Positions 6,366 to 13,636 of a stretch of DNA of 16,852 bases are shown piece after piece. Position numbers and translations under genes: made by a program. Origin of the DNA: Actinomycetota bacterium (GTDB lineage: Bacteria; Actinomycetota; Acidimicrobiia; Acidimicrobiales; Iamiaceae); the NCBI GenBank assembly GCA_018268545.1, contig JAFDWI010000268.1, forward strand, positions 1 to 16,852, read 5' to 3'. How positions within the stretch are numbered: position 1 is the stretch's first letter; each line of letters begins with the position of its first letter. The notes under the pieces were generated by a model, which had not been told where the DNA came from, made no database searches, and was given only the letters and a program-made list of their open reading frames with translations.

Positions 6366-7667
6366 TCAGCCGCCCGAAACGGTTGTCGGCGTCGGCGAGT
6401 CGGCGGTGGGCTGGCCGGCGAGGAGTTGTGTGAGATCGACGTCGAAGGCGGCGCCGATCGCTGTGATGCCTGCCCGATACGTGGGAAGCTCCACGCCGAG
6501 GCCTGAGACCTGGCCCAACTCGGCGGATCCCCAGTAGGCGCACCCGGCAACGGCAGCTTCGATCACCGTCACGGGTCGGCCTTGATCGGTGAACGTGACG
6601 AAAGCGACGTCGAGCTTGGGCGACGCCGTCGGACAATTCGTCAGGCGAAGGTCTTTGGCATCGGGAGCGGTGCTTCGGATCGAACACAACTTCTCGAACA
6701 GTTCGGTCGCGGGGGCGCCGGTGATGGACTTCGAGTCGACCCCCCGCTGAACACCGTCGCTCTGGATGTTCGTGACGCGCAACGATGCGTGGTCGGGCGA
6801 CGCCGAACAGACCGATGGCGCGCCTGACGCCGGCGTCGTCGCGGGCGCGGACGATGATGTGCCCGGGGTGCCAGTGCTCGTCGCTCCGATGAAACGCAGT
6901 GGCTCACCGACGAATACCCCGGTTCGGCCGTTTCGGGTGCCGACCGCGATGACCCGACACACCACCGGTGGCGCGGGCGGTCCTGACCGTGCGGTCGTCC
7001 CGCCGATACGCGACCCACAGAGTCCTTGCATCATGCCCGCCCCACCCGTGGGCGCCCCGTGGCCCGTGATGGTTCCGTTCGCGCGGACCTGAACGGTGAA
7101 GTCGCTCGCCGATGTCGTGAGCGTCAGCGACGCGGTCGCTCGGGTGAGCCCGTCGGTCGACCCGTTTCCGGGCGTATCGGTGAGCGCGTGTGCGGTCGCC
7201 CGGGTCGGGGGGCGGCACAGCCATGCTGGGGCCATGTCGGACGTCCCTTGGGACGCACCTCCGGGGCCGTCGATGCAGTCGAGAAACTGAACGTTCGTAC
7301 CGGTGTCGAAGCCGTAAGCCGTCGCCTGCACCGTCTGGCCATCACGCAGATCCGATGCTGGGACAACGACGAGGTTTCCTGGTGCTACGTCTTCGCTGAA
7401 GATTGCGCTCACCTGCGAGGTCGGCGAATGCGACGCTGATGCGAGCAGGCCGACGGCCGCGACGATGGCCGCGATCGATGCGACCGAGACCACCGTTCGC
7501 ACGGTGCGTCGGCGTCGGCGGGCACGGACGTCGATGCGGGTCCGCACCCGACCGATCAGCGAATCGCCGGCGATGGGGGGCATTGCATGGGCCATGTCGG
7601 CGATCAAGGCATCGAGTGGATCGGGCGTTGACGAATCGACGTCGACCGGATCGTGCGAATCGATCAT
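6366..7667 (-). CDS. Single-pass membrane protein with neocarzinostatin-like extracytoplasmic domain, putative anti-sigma/sensor partner of the upstream ECF sigma gene
   Basis: A 433-residue protein. Residues 1-52 are cytoplasmic with a basic end (RVRTRIDVRARRRRR), followed by one membrane helix at about 57-77 and a large outer part. Residues 98-262 resemble the neocarzinostatin/macromomycin beta-sandwich: the opening pattern VVPASDLRDGQTVQATAYGF, four cysteines (131, 151, 217, 237) spaced as two possible disulfides, and the close CRVIAVGTRNGRTGVFVGEP. A Ser/Thr/Pro linker (263-285) leads to a second unrecognised domain with four cysteines (287, 328, 345, 376), then a Thr/Pro-rich tail. Its ATG overlaps the sigma gene stop by 4 nt (7664-7667) with AAGGAG 7 nt upstream, so the two are translationally coupled. 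Position and topology suggest regulation of the sigma factor, but I see no canonical zinc-type anti-sigma (HxxxCxxC) motif. The domain assignment is by eye and needs a profile search. Confidence 0.65.
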   Translation of the reverse strand: MIDSHDPVDVDSSTPDPLDALIADMAHAMPPIAGDSLIGRVRTRIDVRARRRRRTVRTVVSVASIAAIVAAVGLLASASHSPTSQVSAIFSEDVAPGNLVVVPASDLRDGQTVQATAYGFDTGTNVQFLDCIDGPGGASQGTSDMAPAWLCRPPTRATAHALTDTPGNGSTDGLTRATASLTLTTSASDFTVQVRANGTITGHGAPTGGAGMMQGLCGSRIGGTTARSGPPAPPVVCRVIAVGTRNGRTGVFVGEPLRFIGATSTGTPGTSSSAPATTPASGAPSVCSASPDHASLRVTNIQSDGVQRGVDSKSITGAPATELFEKLCSIRSTAPDAKDLRLTNCPTASPKLDVAFVTFTDQGRPVTVIEAAVAGCAYWGSAELGQVSGLGVELPTYRAGITAIGAAFDVDLTQLLAGQPTADSPTPTTVSGG

Positions 7668-8283
7668 GTCTCGGCTCCTTCATCCCGGGAGGTGAGTTGG
7701 TCGGCGAGGGCCTTTCGTGCGCGGTGCAGCGTGGCTTTGACCGTGCCGGGTGCGACGTGGAGGCGTTGCGCGACTTCATCGACGGTCAGATCGGCGCCAT
7801 AGCGCAACGCGACGATCTGGCGCTGTCGAGACGACAACGATTCGAGTGCCCGTGTCAGGTCAGGCGACGTTCGATGGTTTCATCCGGTTCGGTCCGGTCG
7901 GTCGCGAAGAGCAGGTGACGCTTGGCGAGGAAGACGGCTCGACGACGGCTTGTCGAGCGCAGTCGGTTCATCGCGCACGTCGTGACGAACGCCGCGAGGT
8001 TGTCGATTGCTTTGCCGCGGTCGAGCCGCTCCCAGGAGCGGGCGAGGGCTTCGTCCACTGCGTCCTGGGCCTCGGCGAATGAACCCGTCCAGGCGGCGAG
8101 TGCCGCGACGACACGGCGGTAGTCGGTTTCGGCAAACGAGCGGACGCGCGCCGCGGGGTCTTCCCTCGCGGCCGTGGCATCGTGCACGGTGGTCTTCGCG
8201 TGCAACTGACCGCTGGCGGCGGCAACGAGCGTCTCGGGTCGTTCCGATGGATTGTGGTCGACCGGCACGGGCACGCTCGTCAC
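7664..8283 (-). pseudogene. ECF RNA polymerase sigma factor, split by a 5-bp tandem duplication frameshift
   Basis: The first part, from GTG 8283 (GGAGG 5 nt upstream), encodes 142 residues and stops at 7855. It contains a sigma region 2 (about residues 55-125) with AQDAVDEALARSWERLD and NLAAFVTTCAMNRLRSTSRRR. Region 4 is complete but lies in another frame, from about 7858 down to the TGA at 7664, and includes LSSRQRQIVALRYGADLTVD, VAQRLHVAPGTVKATLHRARKAL and a short tail. At the junction the minus strand has CTGAC twice in tandem. Removing one copy joins ERRLT smoothly to RALESLSSRQ and gives a normal sigma factor of about 204 residues. The gene is therefore one ECF sigma gene broken by a 5-bp duplication, or the duplication is a sequence error or a reversible switch. 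The intact start, coupling to the membrane protein gene and undamaged region 4 suggest that any mutation is recent. Confidence 0.85.
7854..7864. repeat. 5-bp tandem duplication causing the sigma factor frameshift
   Basis: On the plus strand GTCAG is directly repeated (7854-7858 and 7859-7863) and followed by G, giving TCAGG twice. One unit is exactly the amount needed to bring sigma regions 2 and 4 into one frame. Confidence 0.85.
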
Positions 8284-8306
8284 CGTCTCCTCCGCTGTCC
8301 GAGGTT

Positions 8307-8334
8307 CGTCGGAACCCCGTTCATTGTTCCGACG
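8307..8334. promoter_or_regulatory. Perfect 9-bp inverted repeat upstream of the sigma factor gene, candidate operator
   Basis: CGTCGGAAC (8307-8315) and GTTCCGACG (8326-8334) are exact reverse complements separated by 10 nt, 23 nt before the sigma GTG. Each arm holds GGAAC, a common core of ECF -35 elements, facing in both directions. It may be an operator, an autoregulated ECF promoter element, or a leader hairpin. Confidence 0.45.
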
Positions 8335-8504
8335 CACGACCACCCAGAAAGGTTTACCCCCGGCCCGACAGCCTCGAGTGTTCTGCAGGTGTGGAACTCC
8401 GCGCGTGGTATGGCTGTCGGTGATCGGATCGCGGCGAATCCAGCGCGACGCCTGGAAATCGCAGACCTTGTCAATGGATCGCGTCGGTGAACCGTGTTGG
8501 TGAG

Positions 8505-8510
8505 TACCGT
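8505..8510 (+). promoter_or_regulatory. Candidate -10 box (TACCGT) for a leaderless ROK kinase transcript
   Basis: TACCGT is followed by seven bases and then the ATG at 8518. This supports 8518 over the GTG codons at 8494, 8500 and 8509, none of which has a good ribosome-binding site. Confidence 0.4.
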
Positions 8511-8517
8511 GCAGCTG

Positions 8518-9405
8518 ATGGACGCCGAAGGCGCGGCACCCGTCGTCGCGATCGACATCGGGGGTACCAAAATCGAGTCGGCGGTGTTCGCCGGACAAGG
8601 AATGCTTCTCGGGCGGCATCGGGGCCGAACCGAAGGTGCGGATGCCGACGAGTTGTTCGCCACGCTCTGTGGAATCGTCGATGCGACGTTGTCCGATCAC
8701 CGTGCCGCGAATGGTGCGGATCCGGCTGCCATCGGTGTGGGGTGTGGGGGTCCGATGGCACCGGCGGGTGTCACCGTGTCGCCGCTCAACATCCCGGTAT
8801 GGCGGGAGTTTCCGCTCCGGGCGCGACTCCAGGATCGGTACGGCTTGCCGTGCGCGGTCGACAACGACGCGAAGGCGTTGGCCTTGGGTGAAGGCCGGTT
8901 CGGGGCTGCACGCGGCGAGCGCAACTACGTTGCGATGGTGGTGTCGACCGGCGTTGGCGGCGGGCTCGTCGTCGACGGCGACATGCTCGACGGCGCGAGT
9001 GGCAACGCCGGCCACATCGGCCATGTCGTGGTCGTTCCCGACGGTCGCCGTTGCGCCTGTGGAAGCCGGGGGTGCCTGGAAGCCGAGGCTTCGGGGACGG
9101 CGATCGCGGCGATCACCGATCGGCCGCCGGCGGACGCCGATTCGGCGACGCGTCGGCGCACCGGCACACTCGTCGGACGGGCCGTCGCGTCGCTCGTCGT
9201 CGCGTGTGATCTGCGTCTGGCGTGCGTGGGCGGCTCGGTCGCACTCGGCTACGGTGCAGACTTCTTCGAGGCCGCCAATGCCGCACTCGCACGCGTCGCG
9301 ACGATCGGTTACGCGCGCGGCGCGCGGATCGTGCCGGTCGGGCTCGGCGCGGATGGACCGCTCGTGGGTGCGGCGTGCGTCGCCCTGCGCCACCTCGTTC
9401 TTTGA
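8518..9405 (+). CDS. ROK-family sugar kinase (glucokinase-like)
   Basis: A 295-residue cytoplasmic protein, typical ROK length. Visible motifs are the phosphate-binding loop DIGGTK (13-18), DNDAKA (115-120) with the catalytic Asp117, the second phosphate loop STGVGGG (133-139), and the zinc motif CACGSRGC (179-186) preceded by GHIGH. In most ROK kinases the sugar-binding motif reads GExGH; here it is AGHIGH, with His166 at the Glu position and the zinc-ligand His169 retained. The protein has no N-terminal helix-turn-helix, so it is a kinase rather than a ROK repressor. It probably phosphorylates glucose or a related hexose with ATP, but the sugar cannot be named. The ATG at 8518 leaves a 10-residue lead before the first strand; upstream GTG codons from 8494 would add up to eight residues. 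It stands alone, divergent from the sigma gene and convergent with the amidase gene. Confidence 0.88.
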   Translation: MDAEGAAPVVAIDIGGTKIESAVFAGQGMLLGRHRGRTEGADADELFATLCGIVDATLSDHRAANGADPAAIGVGCGGPMAPAGVTVSPLNIPVWREFPLRARLQDRYGLPCAVDNDAKALALGEGRFGAARGERNYVAMVVSTGVGGGLVVDGDMLDGASGNAGHIGHVVVVPDGRRCACGSRGCLEAEASGTAIAAITDRPPADADSATRRRTGTLVGRAVASLVVACDLRLACVGGSVALGYGADFFEAANAALARVATIGYARGARIVPVGLGADGPLVGAACVALRHLVL

Positions 9406-9414
9406 ACGCCAGAT

Positions 9415-9473
9415 CGCTTGTGAAGCGCCCGCGCGTGCAAAGAACGGTTTTGGGGCGTGCCGTGCGCAACGGC
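9415..9473. terminator. Two short hairpins between the converging ROK kinase and amidase genes
   Basis: CGCTT/AAGCG (9415-9419 with 9423-9427) and GCCGT/ACGGC (9459-9463 with 9469-9473) form perfect 5-bp stems in the 82-nt gap. They are short and lack T-runs, so a terminator role is tentative. Confidence 0.25.
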
Positions 9474-9487
9474 GAGCGGGGTGCGGC

Positions 9488-11035
9488 TCAGACCGCGTCG
9501 GTCGCCGCTGCCGCCGTGGCCGCCGCAGCCGACGGGGCAACGAGCGGCCACGGGTTGTTCACCTCGACCGAACGCGCCACGTCGAACAGCAAGCTGTCCT
9601 CGTGGTGGCGTGCCATCACCTGCATGCCCACGGGCAGGCCGTTCACCGTCCCCGCCGGGATCGACACCGCCGGGTTGCCATAGAGGTTGGCGAGAATCGT
9701 CAGACCCCCCATCGCCACGAAATCGGGAAACCTCCGATTGGCGACGTCGATCAGCGAGTTCGGGAGGCTCTGCACCGCGGCGGTCGCGAATCGGACGCCG
9801 CCCAGCACGCCCCGCAGCGCGCCACGACCCAGTTTCGAACCCTTGATGGCCTTGATGATCTCGGGTTCGGGGCTGGAGGTGTGCCACTCGGCGTTGAACG
9901 CAGGCCCCGGATTCGTCGAACACACGATGAGGTCACACGACCGGAAGGCCTCGGCCATCGCGTCGTCGGCAGCGACCCGTTGCTCTTCGGCCTTCGCCGC
10001 GGTGTCGAGGTTGTACAGCGACTTCGAGAGGAACAGCCCGAGCGCGATCTCCTCGGTCATCTCCGAGGCGCACGCCGGCCAGCGGTCGTTCAGCTCGGGG
10101 AGCAGGGTCGCGAGGTTCCCCATCATCCACTGCGCGGCGAGGTTCGGAAGCTCCAGTGGCACCTCGACACGTTTCATTCCGGTCGAGGCGATCATCGCTT
10201 CGGCGTGCGCCAGCAGGTTCTCCTCGACGCCCGGTTCGAGCTGTACCCCCGAGAAGCTCGGAATGACCGCGACGCGCAGGCCCTTCAGGTCGTGGCTCTC
10301 GAGCGCGGCCTCGAAGCTCGGATGGTTGGGGAGGCTGGATGGATCGGCCGGGTCGGGGCCGGCACACACGTCGTAGTAGCGGGCGGCGTCCCGCACCGAG
10401 CGGGCGAGGCATCCCAGCACCACGGTGTTCGGGCGCATGTACGCGTGGGGGCCGCGGGGAATGCGGCCGAACGTGCCTTTCATGCCGAGCAGGCCGGTAT
10501 AGCCCGCCGGAATGCGGATCGAGCCGCCACCGTCACCACCGGACGCGATCGACACGAGTCCACCAGCGACCGCTGCCGATGATCCCGATGACGAGCCGCC
10601 GACGGTGTGGCCGTGCCGCCACGGGTTGTGGGTGACGCCGTTGATCTTGGTCACCGAGATGTTCAGTCCGCCGAACTCGCTCGCGGTGGTCTGACCAACC
10701 GGGGTCACCCCGCCACGCTCCAGGAAACGTTCGGTGCCCGTTGCGGTGTGATCGGCGATGCGATCCGCGAACAGCAGCGAAGCTTCGGTGTGGGGCCAGC
10801 CTTCGACGGGTTCGAGCTGTTTGATGCCGACGGGGACACCGCCGAAGGGCTTGGTGAGATCAGCGTGCTCGGCGGCGTCACGGGCCCGTTCGGGGTCCAG
10901 GTGGCTGAACGCGTTCAGGTCACTTGCCTGGATCGCTGCCAGCGTCGCATCGAGTTCCTCGACCGGCGAACGATCACCCGCGCGGAACGCATCGACCAGT
11001 GAACACGCGTCACCCTGCCATGGAGCATCTGTCAT
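9488..11035 (-). CDS. Amidase-signature family amidohydrolase
   Basis: A 515-residue enzyme of the amidase-signature family, which hydrolyses carboxylic amides by a Ser-cisSer-Lys triad. Lys72 in VGIKQLEP, Ser148 in the GGSSSGSS loop and nucleophile Ser172 in GGGSIRIPAGYTGLLGMKGTFG fit the triad with the usual spacing. The C-terminal NPAVSIPAG and GLPVGMQVMA segments are also family hallmarks. The tail after residue 490 is Ala-rich. It may be annotated as GatA-like, but there is no gatB or gatC nearby and the body resembles stand-alone amidases; the substrate is unknown. It starts 13 nt after the ABC ATPase stop on the same strand and has no evident ribosome-binding site or promoter, so it is probably the last gene of the methyltransferase/ABC operon. 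Its N-terminal MTDAPWQGDA has no signal peptide, suggesting a cytoplasmic enzyme. Confidence 0.88.
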   Translation of the reverse strand: MTDAPWQGDACSLVDAFRAGDRSPVEELDATLAAIQASDLNAFSHLDPERARDAAEHADLTKPFGGVPVGIKQLEPVEGWPHTEASLLFADRIADHTATGTERFLERGGVTPVGQTTASEFGGLNISVTKINGVTHNPWRHGHTVGGSSSGSSAAVAGGLVSIASGGDGGGSIRIPAGYTGLLGMKGTFGRIPRGPHAYMRPNTVVLGCLARSVRDAARYYDVCAGPDPADPSSLPNHPSFEAALESHDLKGLRVAVIPSFSGVQLEPGVEENLLAHAEAMIASTGMKRVEVPLELPNLAAQWMMGNLATLLPELNDRWPACASEMTEEIALGLFLSKSLYNLDTAAKAEEQRVAADDAMAEAFRSCDLIVCSTNPGPAFNAEWHTSSPEPEIIKAIKGSKLGRGALRGVLGGVRFATAAVQSLPNSLIDVANRRFPDFVAMGGLTILANLYGNPAVSIPAGTVNGLPVGMQVMARHHEDSLLFDVARSVEVNNPWPLVAPSAAAATAAAATDAV

Positions 11036-11048
11036 GGCGCTGATTGTG

Positions 11049-11741
11049 TCAGGTCGACACGAGCGCGAGCACCTCGGACACCGATGCCTTCCCGTCGAAC
11101 ACCTTCTCGCCGTCGCGCAACGCGACCGACCGGTCGACGCGCTCGACGAACTCGGGGTCGTGGGTCGCGACGACCACCGCCGCGCCGTCCGCGTGCACCT
11201 CGGCGAGCACGTCGAGCAGCGTGTTCTTTCCCGGGGCGTCGAGGCCGACGAACGGCTCGTCGACGAGCAGCACCGAGAATGGTCGGGCGATGCCCAGGAT
11301 CAGCGATGTCTTCTGCCGCAGCCCGCGGCTGAACCGGGCGGGGAGGTCGTCGAGGCGATCCGCGATCTTGAAGCGCTCGGCGAGATCCTGTGCGTAGCCG
11401 TCGAAGCCGTTGCCGCCGTGGAGGCGAGACACGTATTCGACGTGTTCGCGGACGCTGAGGTCGTCATAGAGCACCGGGTCGTCGGGCAGGAACGACGTCG
11501 TGGCGCGCGCCGGGATCTCGCCGACGGGCCAGCCGGCGATGTAGACGTCGCCGCCGGTCGGCTCGAGCAGGCCCGCGGTCATACGAAGGAAGGTCGACTT
11601 GCCCGAACCGTTGTGGCCGATCAACGCGACCGACTGACCGGCTTCGATGGTGAGGTCGAGCGGATGCAGGGCGGGGAGGTCCGCGTAGACCTTCGTGAGC
11701 CCGACGGCTTCGATGGCCGGTGAATTGTCGTCGTCAGTCAT
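11049..11741 (-). CDS. ABC transporter ATP-binding protein (ABC-2/Ecs-like)
   Basis: A 230-residue nucleotide-binding subunit. Walker A is GHNGSGKST (42-50), the signature is FSRGLRQK instead of LSGGQ, Walker B is VLLVDEP (Asp161, Glu162), the D-loop is GLD, and the switch histidine is His194 in ATHD. The Q-loop region reads FLPDDPVLYDDLS and lacks the glutamine, as in several ABC-2 exporters. The signature with a basic residue and RQK resembles EcsA-type ATPases that pair with large membrane subunits. The ATG overlaps the stop of the permease gene by 4 nt, and GAGGAA lies 5 nt upstream, so the two are co-translated. Together they probably form an exporter or a membrane-function ABC complex; the substrate is not predictable. 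Confidence 0.92.
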   Translation of the reverse strand: MTDDDNSPAIEAVGLTKVYADLPALHPLDLTIEAGQSVALIGHNGSGKSTFLRMTAGLLEPTGGDVYIAGWPVGEIPARATTSFLPDDPVLYDDLSVREHVEYVSRLHGGNGFDGYAQDLAERFKIADRLDDLPARFSRGLRQKTSLILGIARPFSVLLVDEPFVGLDAPGKNTLLDVLAEVHADGAAVVVATHDPEFVERVDRSVALRDGEKVFDGKASVSEVLALVST

Positions 11742-13636
11742 TTCGATTCCTCGTCACCCTCGGCCTCCGGGTCCGGTTCATCGTCCTCGTCGTCATCGGG
11801 TTCCTCGTCTTCCTCGTCCCAGTCATCGTCTTCGTCCCGCTCGTCGTCCTCGTCCCACTCGTCGTCGGGCCGGTCGTCGTCGGACTCGTTCGGGGCGGGC
11901 GCAGCACGCGTCGACGCGCGCTGCGGTCGGGCGGCATCCTTTGACGACTTCTGTTGCTTGGCTTCCTCCATCGACTGTTTCCACCAGTCGTGGATGTCAT
12001 CCCGGTAGCGCACCCAGACGGCGACGAACAGCGCGACCAGGACGCCCGCGATCGCCGCGGTGGCCGCGGCCGACCACGGGGACCGGCCCGAGCGATGCGA
12101 CGCCCAGACGACCAGGAACGGAGCGACGCCGAGTATCGACACCAGCGGCGGCCATCCGGCACGGAGCACGTTCTTCATGCCGGCGAACTCCGGTGGCAAC
12201 ATCGCCGAGATCTCGTCGTTGACCGACGGGGCACCCATCAATGCGCTCACGGCCGCGCCGGCAAGCCCGAGCATCGCCATCGGCACGAGTGCGATCGCGG
12301 CGATCCGTAGGGAATCGACGGTCGGATGGGCGAGCACGATGACGCCGGCTGCGACGACCGACACGATCAACATGACGAGTGCCGGCGCGGCGAGGTGCCG
12401 GACGAGCAACTCGCCGATCTCGATCGGGTAGCTCTCGGAGCGGGTCGGGTGATCGGTCTCCTGTGCCAGTGGCTCGATCGCGTCGAGGCCCGCGACCCAG
12501 AGCGCCAACCCCGCCAGCGCGGCGAGTGGCGGTGCGCCGTCGAGGGCTCCGCGAGCGGAAAAACCGACGATCACTGCCAGCACCACGAGCCGCACCAGGC
12601 GTGACGCGGGAAATCGCAGCACACTGCGCAGACCCCGCGAGAAAACCAGCCGCTTCGGTGGGCGACGGTAGTGCCCCGAACCGAGCCACGGATTCTCGCG
12701 AGGGAGTTCCTGCGCGAGCTGACGGCGGAGGACCAGGACGGTACGCAGGTCCTGCAGGGTCACCGCGAATCGAAGCTGCCCGACGAGCTTGGTTCGCCGT
12801 TCGGCATTCTCGATCGACAGGCCGGCGATACCGACGAGGCCGAAGGCCGCGAGGGCGACTCCGACTGCGGCCGGTGCGAGCGCGAGGAGGTCGAGACGCA
12901 GCGGCCACAGCGGCATGCGCCCGAGAAAGCTCATCGGAGCGGTCGGTGCCCGTTTGGCGATGTCCGCGATCGACCAGACCACGACGATGCCGCCGACGAG
13001 TGTCGCCACCCATCGGGGGATGCGTCGACCGGCAGCGACGAGCGCGGCTCCGGCGCCGAGCAGGACCGAGGCGAGTCCGAAGCAGGCCCCGCACGCGACG
13101 AGCTCGGCGGGGTTCGACCCCAGGCGATGCCGGGCGAACAACCCGGCGGCACCGCCGACGACGATGCCGATGAACGCGAACGACCGGAGTTGACGAATCG
13201 CCGGGCCGCGTAGGACATAGCCGCGGGGAGCGCCGGACATCAGTACGTGGCGAACGTCGGGTTGTTCCAGGGCGAGCGGCCCGCCCCGGCTCCCGGAACG
13301 CAAGCCGGCCATGAACGCGAACGCCGGGATCAACCCGAGGATCGCCGGGCCGCGTCGGAGCAGGTCGGCGAGGCCCGACGGGCTGAGCTTGGACCCACCT
13401 GCCGCGCCGGAGAGCAACACCAACACGACGAGGCCGACGATCGCGGTGATGTACACCTGATACATCGCGTCGACCCAGTGGATCTGGGCGATGCGCTTTC
13501 GGCGCCGAGCTCGGCGCATCTCGATGAGCGCGTCGATGGTCGGATCGGCCGTGGACACGGCTTCCAACGCTACAGGCGCCTCGTCGGCTCGCCGAAGTCC
13601 GTGGTGCAGTGATTCAAGGGCGGCAGATGATCTCAC
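11738..13636 (-). CDS. Large polytopic membrane protein, probable permease subunit of the ABC system, with highly acidic C-terminal tail
   Basis: A 632-residue protein with roughly 11-13 hydrophobic segments (for example 60-80, 97-113, 153-168, 181-202, 209-226, 251-273, 349-360, 367-383, 417-437, 442-466, 498-513, 522-542). A basic N-terminal region precedes the first helix (MRRARRRKR). The last 80 residues are cytoplasmic: a Lys/Gln/Ala stretch, then an extreme acidic tail in which 36 of the final 50 residues are Asp or Glu. I recognise no named family, but the 4-nt overlap with an ABC-2-type ATPase gene makes it the likely membrane subunit, and the size recalls Ecs-type permeases. The GTG at 13636 overlaps the methyltransferase gene by 23 nt and lacks a strong ribosome-binding site; GTG at 13558 is an alternative that would leave no overlap. 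The tail could bind cations or a basic protein partner. Confidence 0.75.
   Translation of the reverse strand: MRSSAALESLHHGLRRADEAPVALEAVSTADPTIDALIEMRRARRRKRIAQIHWVDAMYQVYITAIVGLVVLVLLSGAAGGSKLSPSGLADLLRRGPAILGLIPAFAFMAGLRSGSRGGPLALEQPDVRHVLMSGAPRGYVLRGPAIRQLRSFAFIGIVVGGAAGLFARHRLGSNPAELVACGACFGLASVLLGAGAALVAAGRRIPRWVATLVGGIVVVWSIADIAKRAPTAPMSFLGRMPLWPLRLDLLALAPAAVGVALAAFGLVGIAGLSIENAERRTKLVGQLRFAVTLQDLRTVLVLRRQLAQELPRENPWLGSGHYRRPPKRLVFSRGLRSVLRFPASRLVRLVVLAVIVGFSARGALDGAPPLAALAGLALWVAGLDAIEPLAQETDHPTRSESYPIEIGELLVRHLAAPALVMLIVSVVAAGVIVLAHPTVDSLRIAAIALVPMAMLGLAGAAVSALMGAPSVNDEISAMLPPEFAGMKNVLRAGWPPLVSILGVAPFLVVWASHRSGRSPWSAAATAAIAGVLVALFVAVWVRYRDDIHDWWKQSMEEAKQQKSSKDAARPQRASTRAAPAPNESDDDRPDDEWDEDDERDEDDDWDEEDEEPDDDEDDEPDPEAEGDEESK
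11741..11890 (-). other. Acidic low-complexity tail of the permease
   Basis: Codons for residues 583-632 are almost all GAC, GAT, GAG or GAA: 36 of 50 residues are acidic. In the plus direction the same bases are a TCG/TCC-rich repeat-like tract, which is a by-product of the codon choice and could vary in length by slippage. Confidence 0.8.

Larger units (their letters stand above)
8284..8517. other. Divergent intergenic region between the sigma gene and the ROK kinase gene
   Basis: These 234 bp hold the inverted repeat at 8307-8334, a minus-strand TTGACA (8469-8474) without a convincing -10 partner, and the TACCGT box before the ROK start. The open minus-strand frame running through it continues antisense to the kinase gene and shows no domain pattern, so I see no gene here. 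Confidence 0.5.

Noticed and set aside
6366..7667. Possible enediyne antibiotic apoprotein gene
   Set aside because: The neocarzinostatin-like region is attached to a membrane helix and follows a sigma gene; no enediyne polyketide synthase or resistance genes are present.
8469..8474. TTGACA on the minus strand as a consensus -35 for the sigma gene
   Set aside because: No TANNNT-like -10 box lies 16-19 bp downstream, and it is nearly 190 bp from the start codon.
7855..9540. A 561-residue open minus-strand frame
   Set aside because: Only its last 142 codons (from 8283) match a protein family (sigma region 2). The rest runs antisense to the ROK kinase gene and has the Arg/His/Thr-rich composition typical of GC-rich shadow frames.
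8636..10582. A 648-residue open plus-strand frame
   Set aside because: It overlaps the ROK kinase in another frame and the amidase in antisense, and is an Arg-rich shadow with no domain pattern.
9488..11035. GatA subunit of the tRNA amidotransferase
   Set aside because: No gatB or gatC nearby and the gene sits in a transporter operon; the sequence fits a general amidase-signature enzyme at least as well.
11720..11944. A hydrophobic Val/Leu-rich plus-strand frame that looks like a membrane peptide
   Set aside because: It is the complement of the Asp/Glu codons of the permease tail; Asp/Glu codons read in antisense give Val/Leu/Phe codons automatically.
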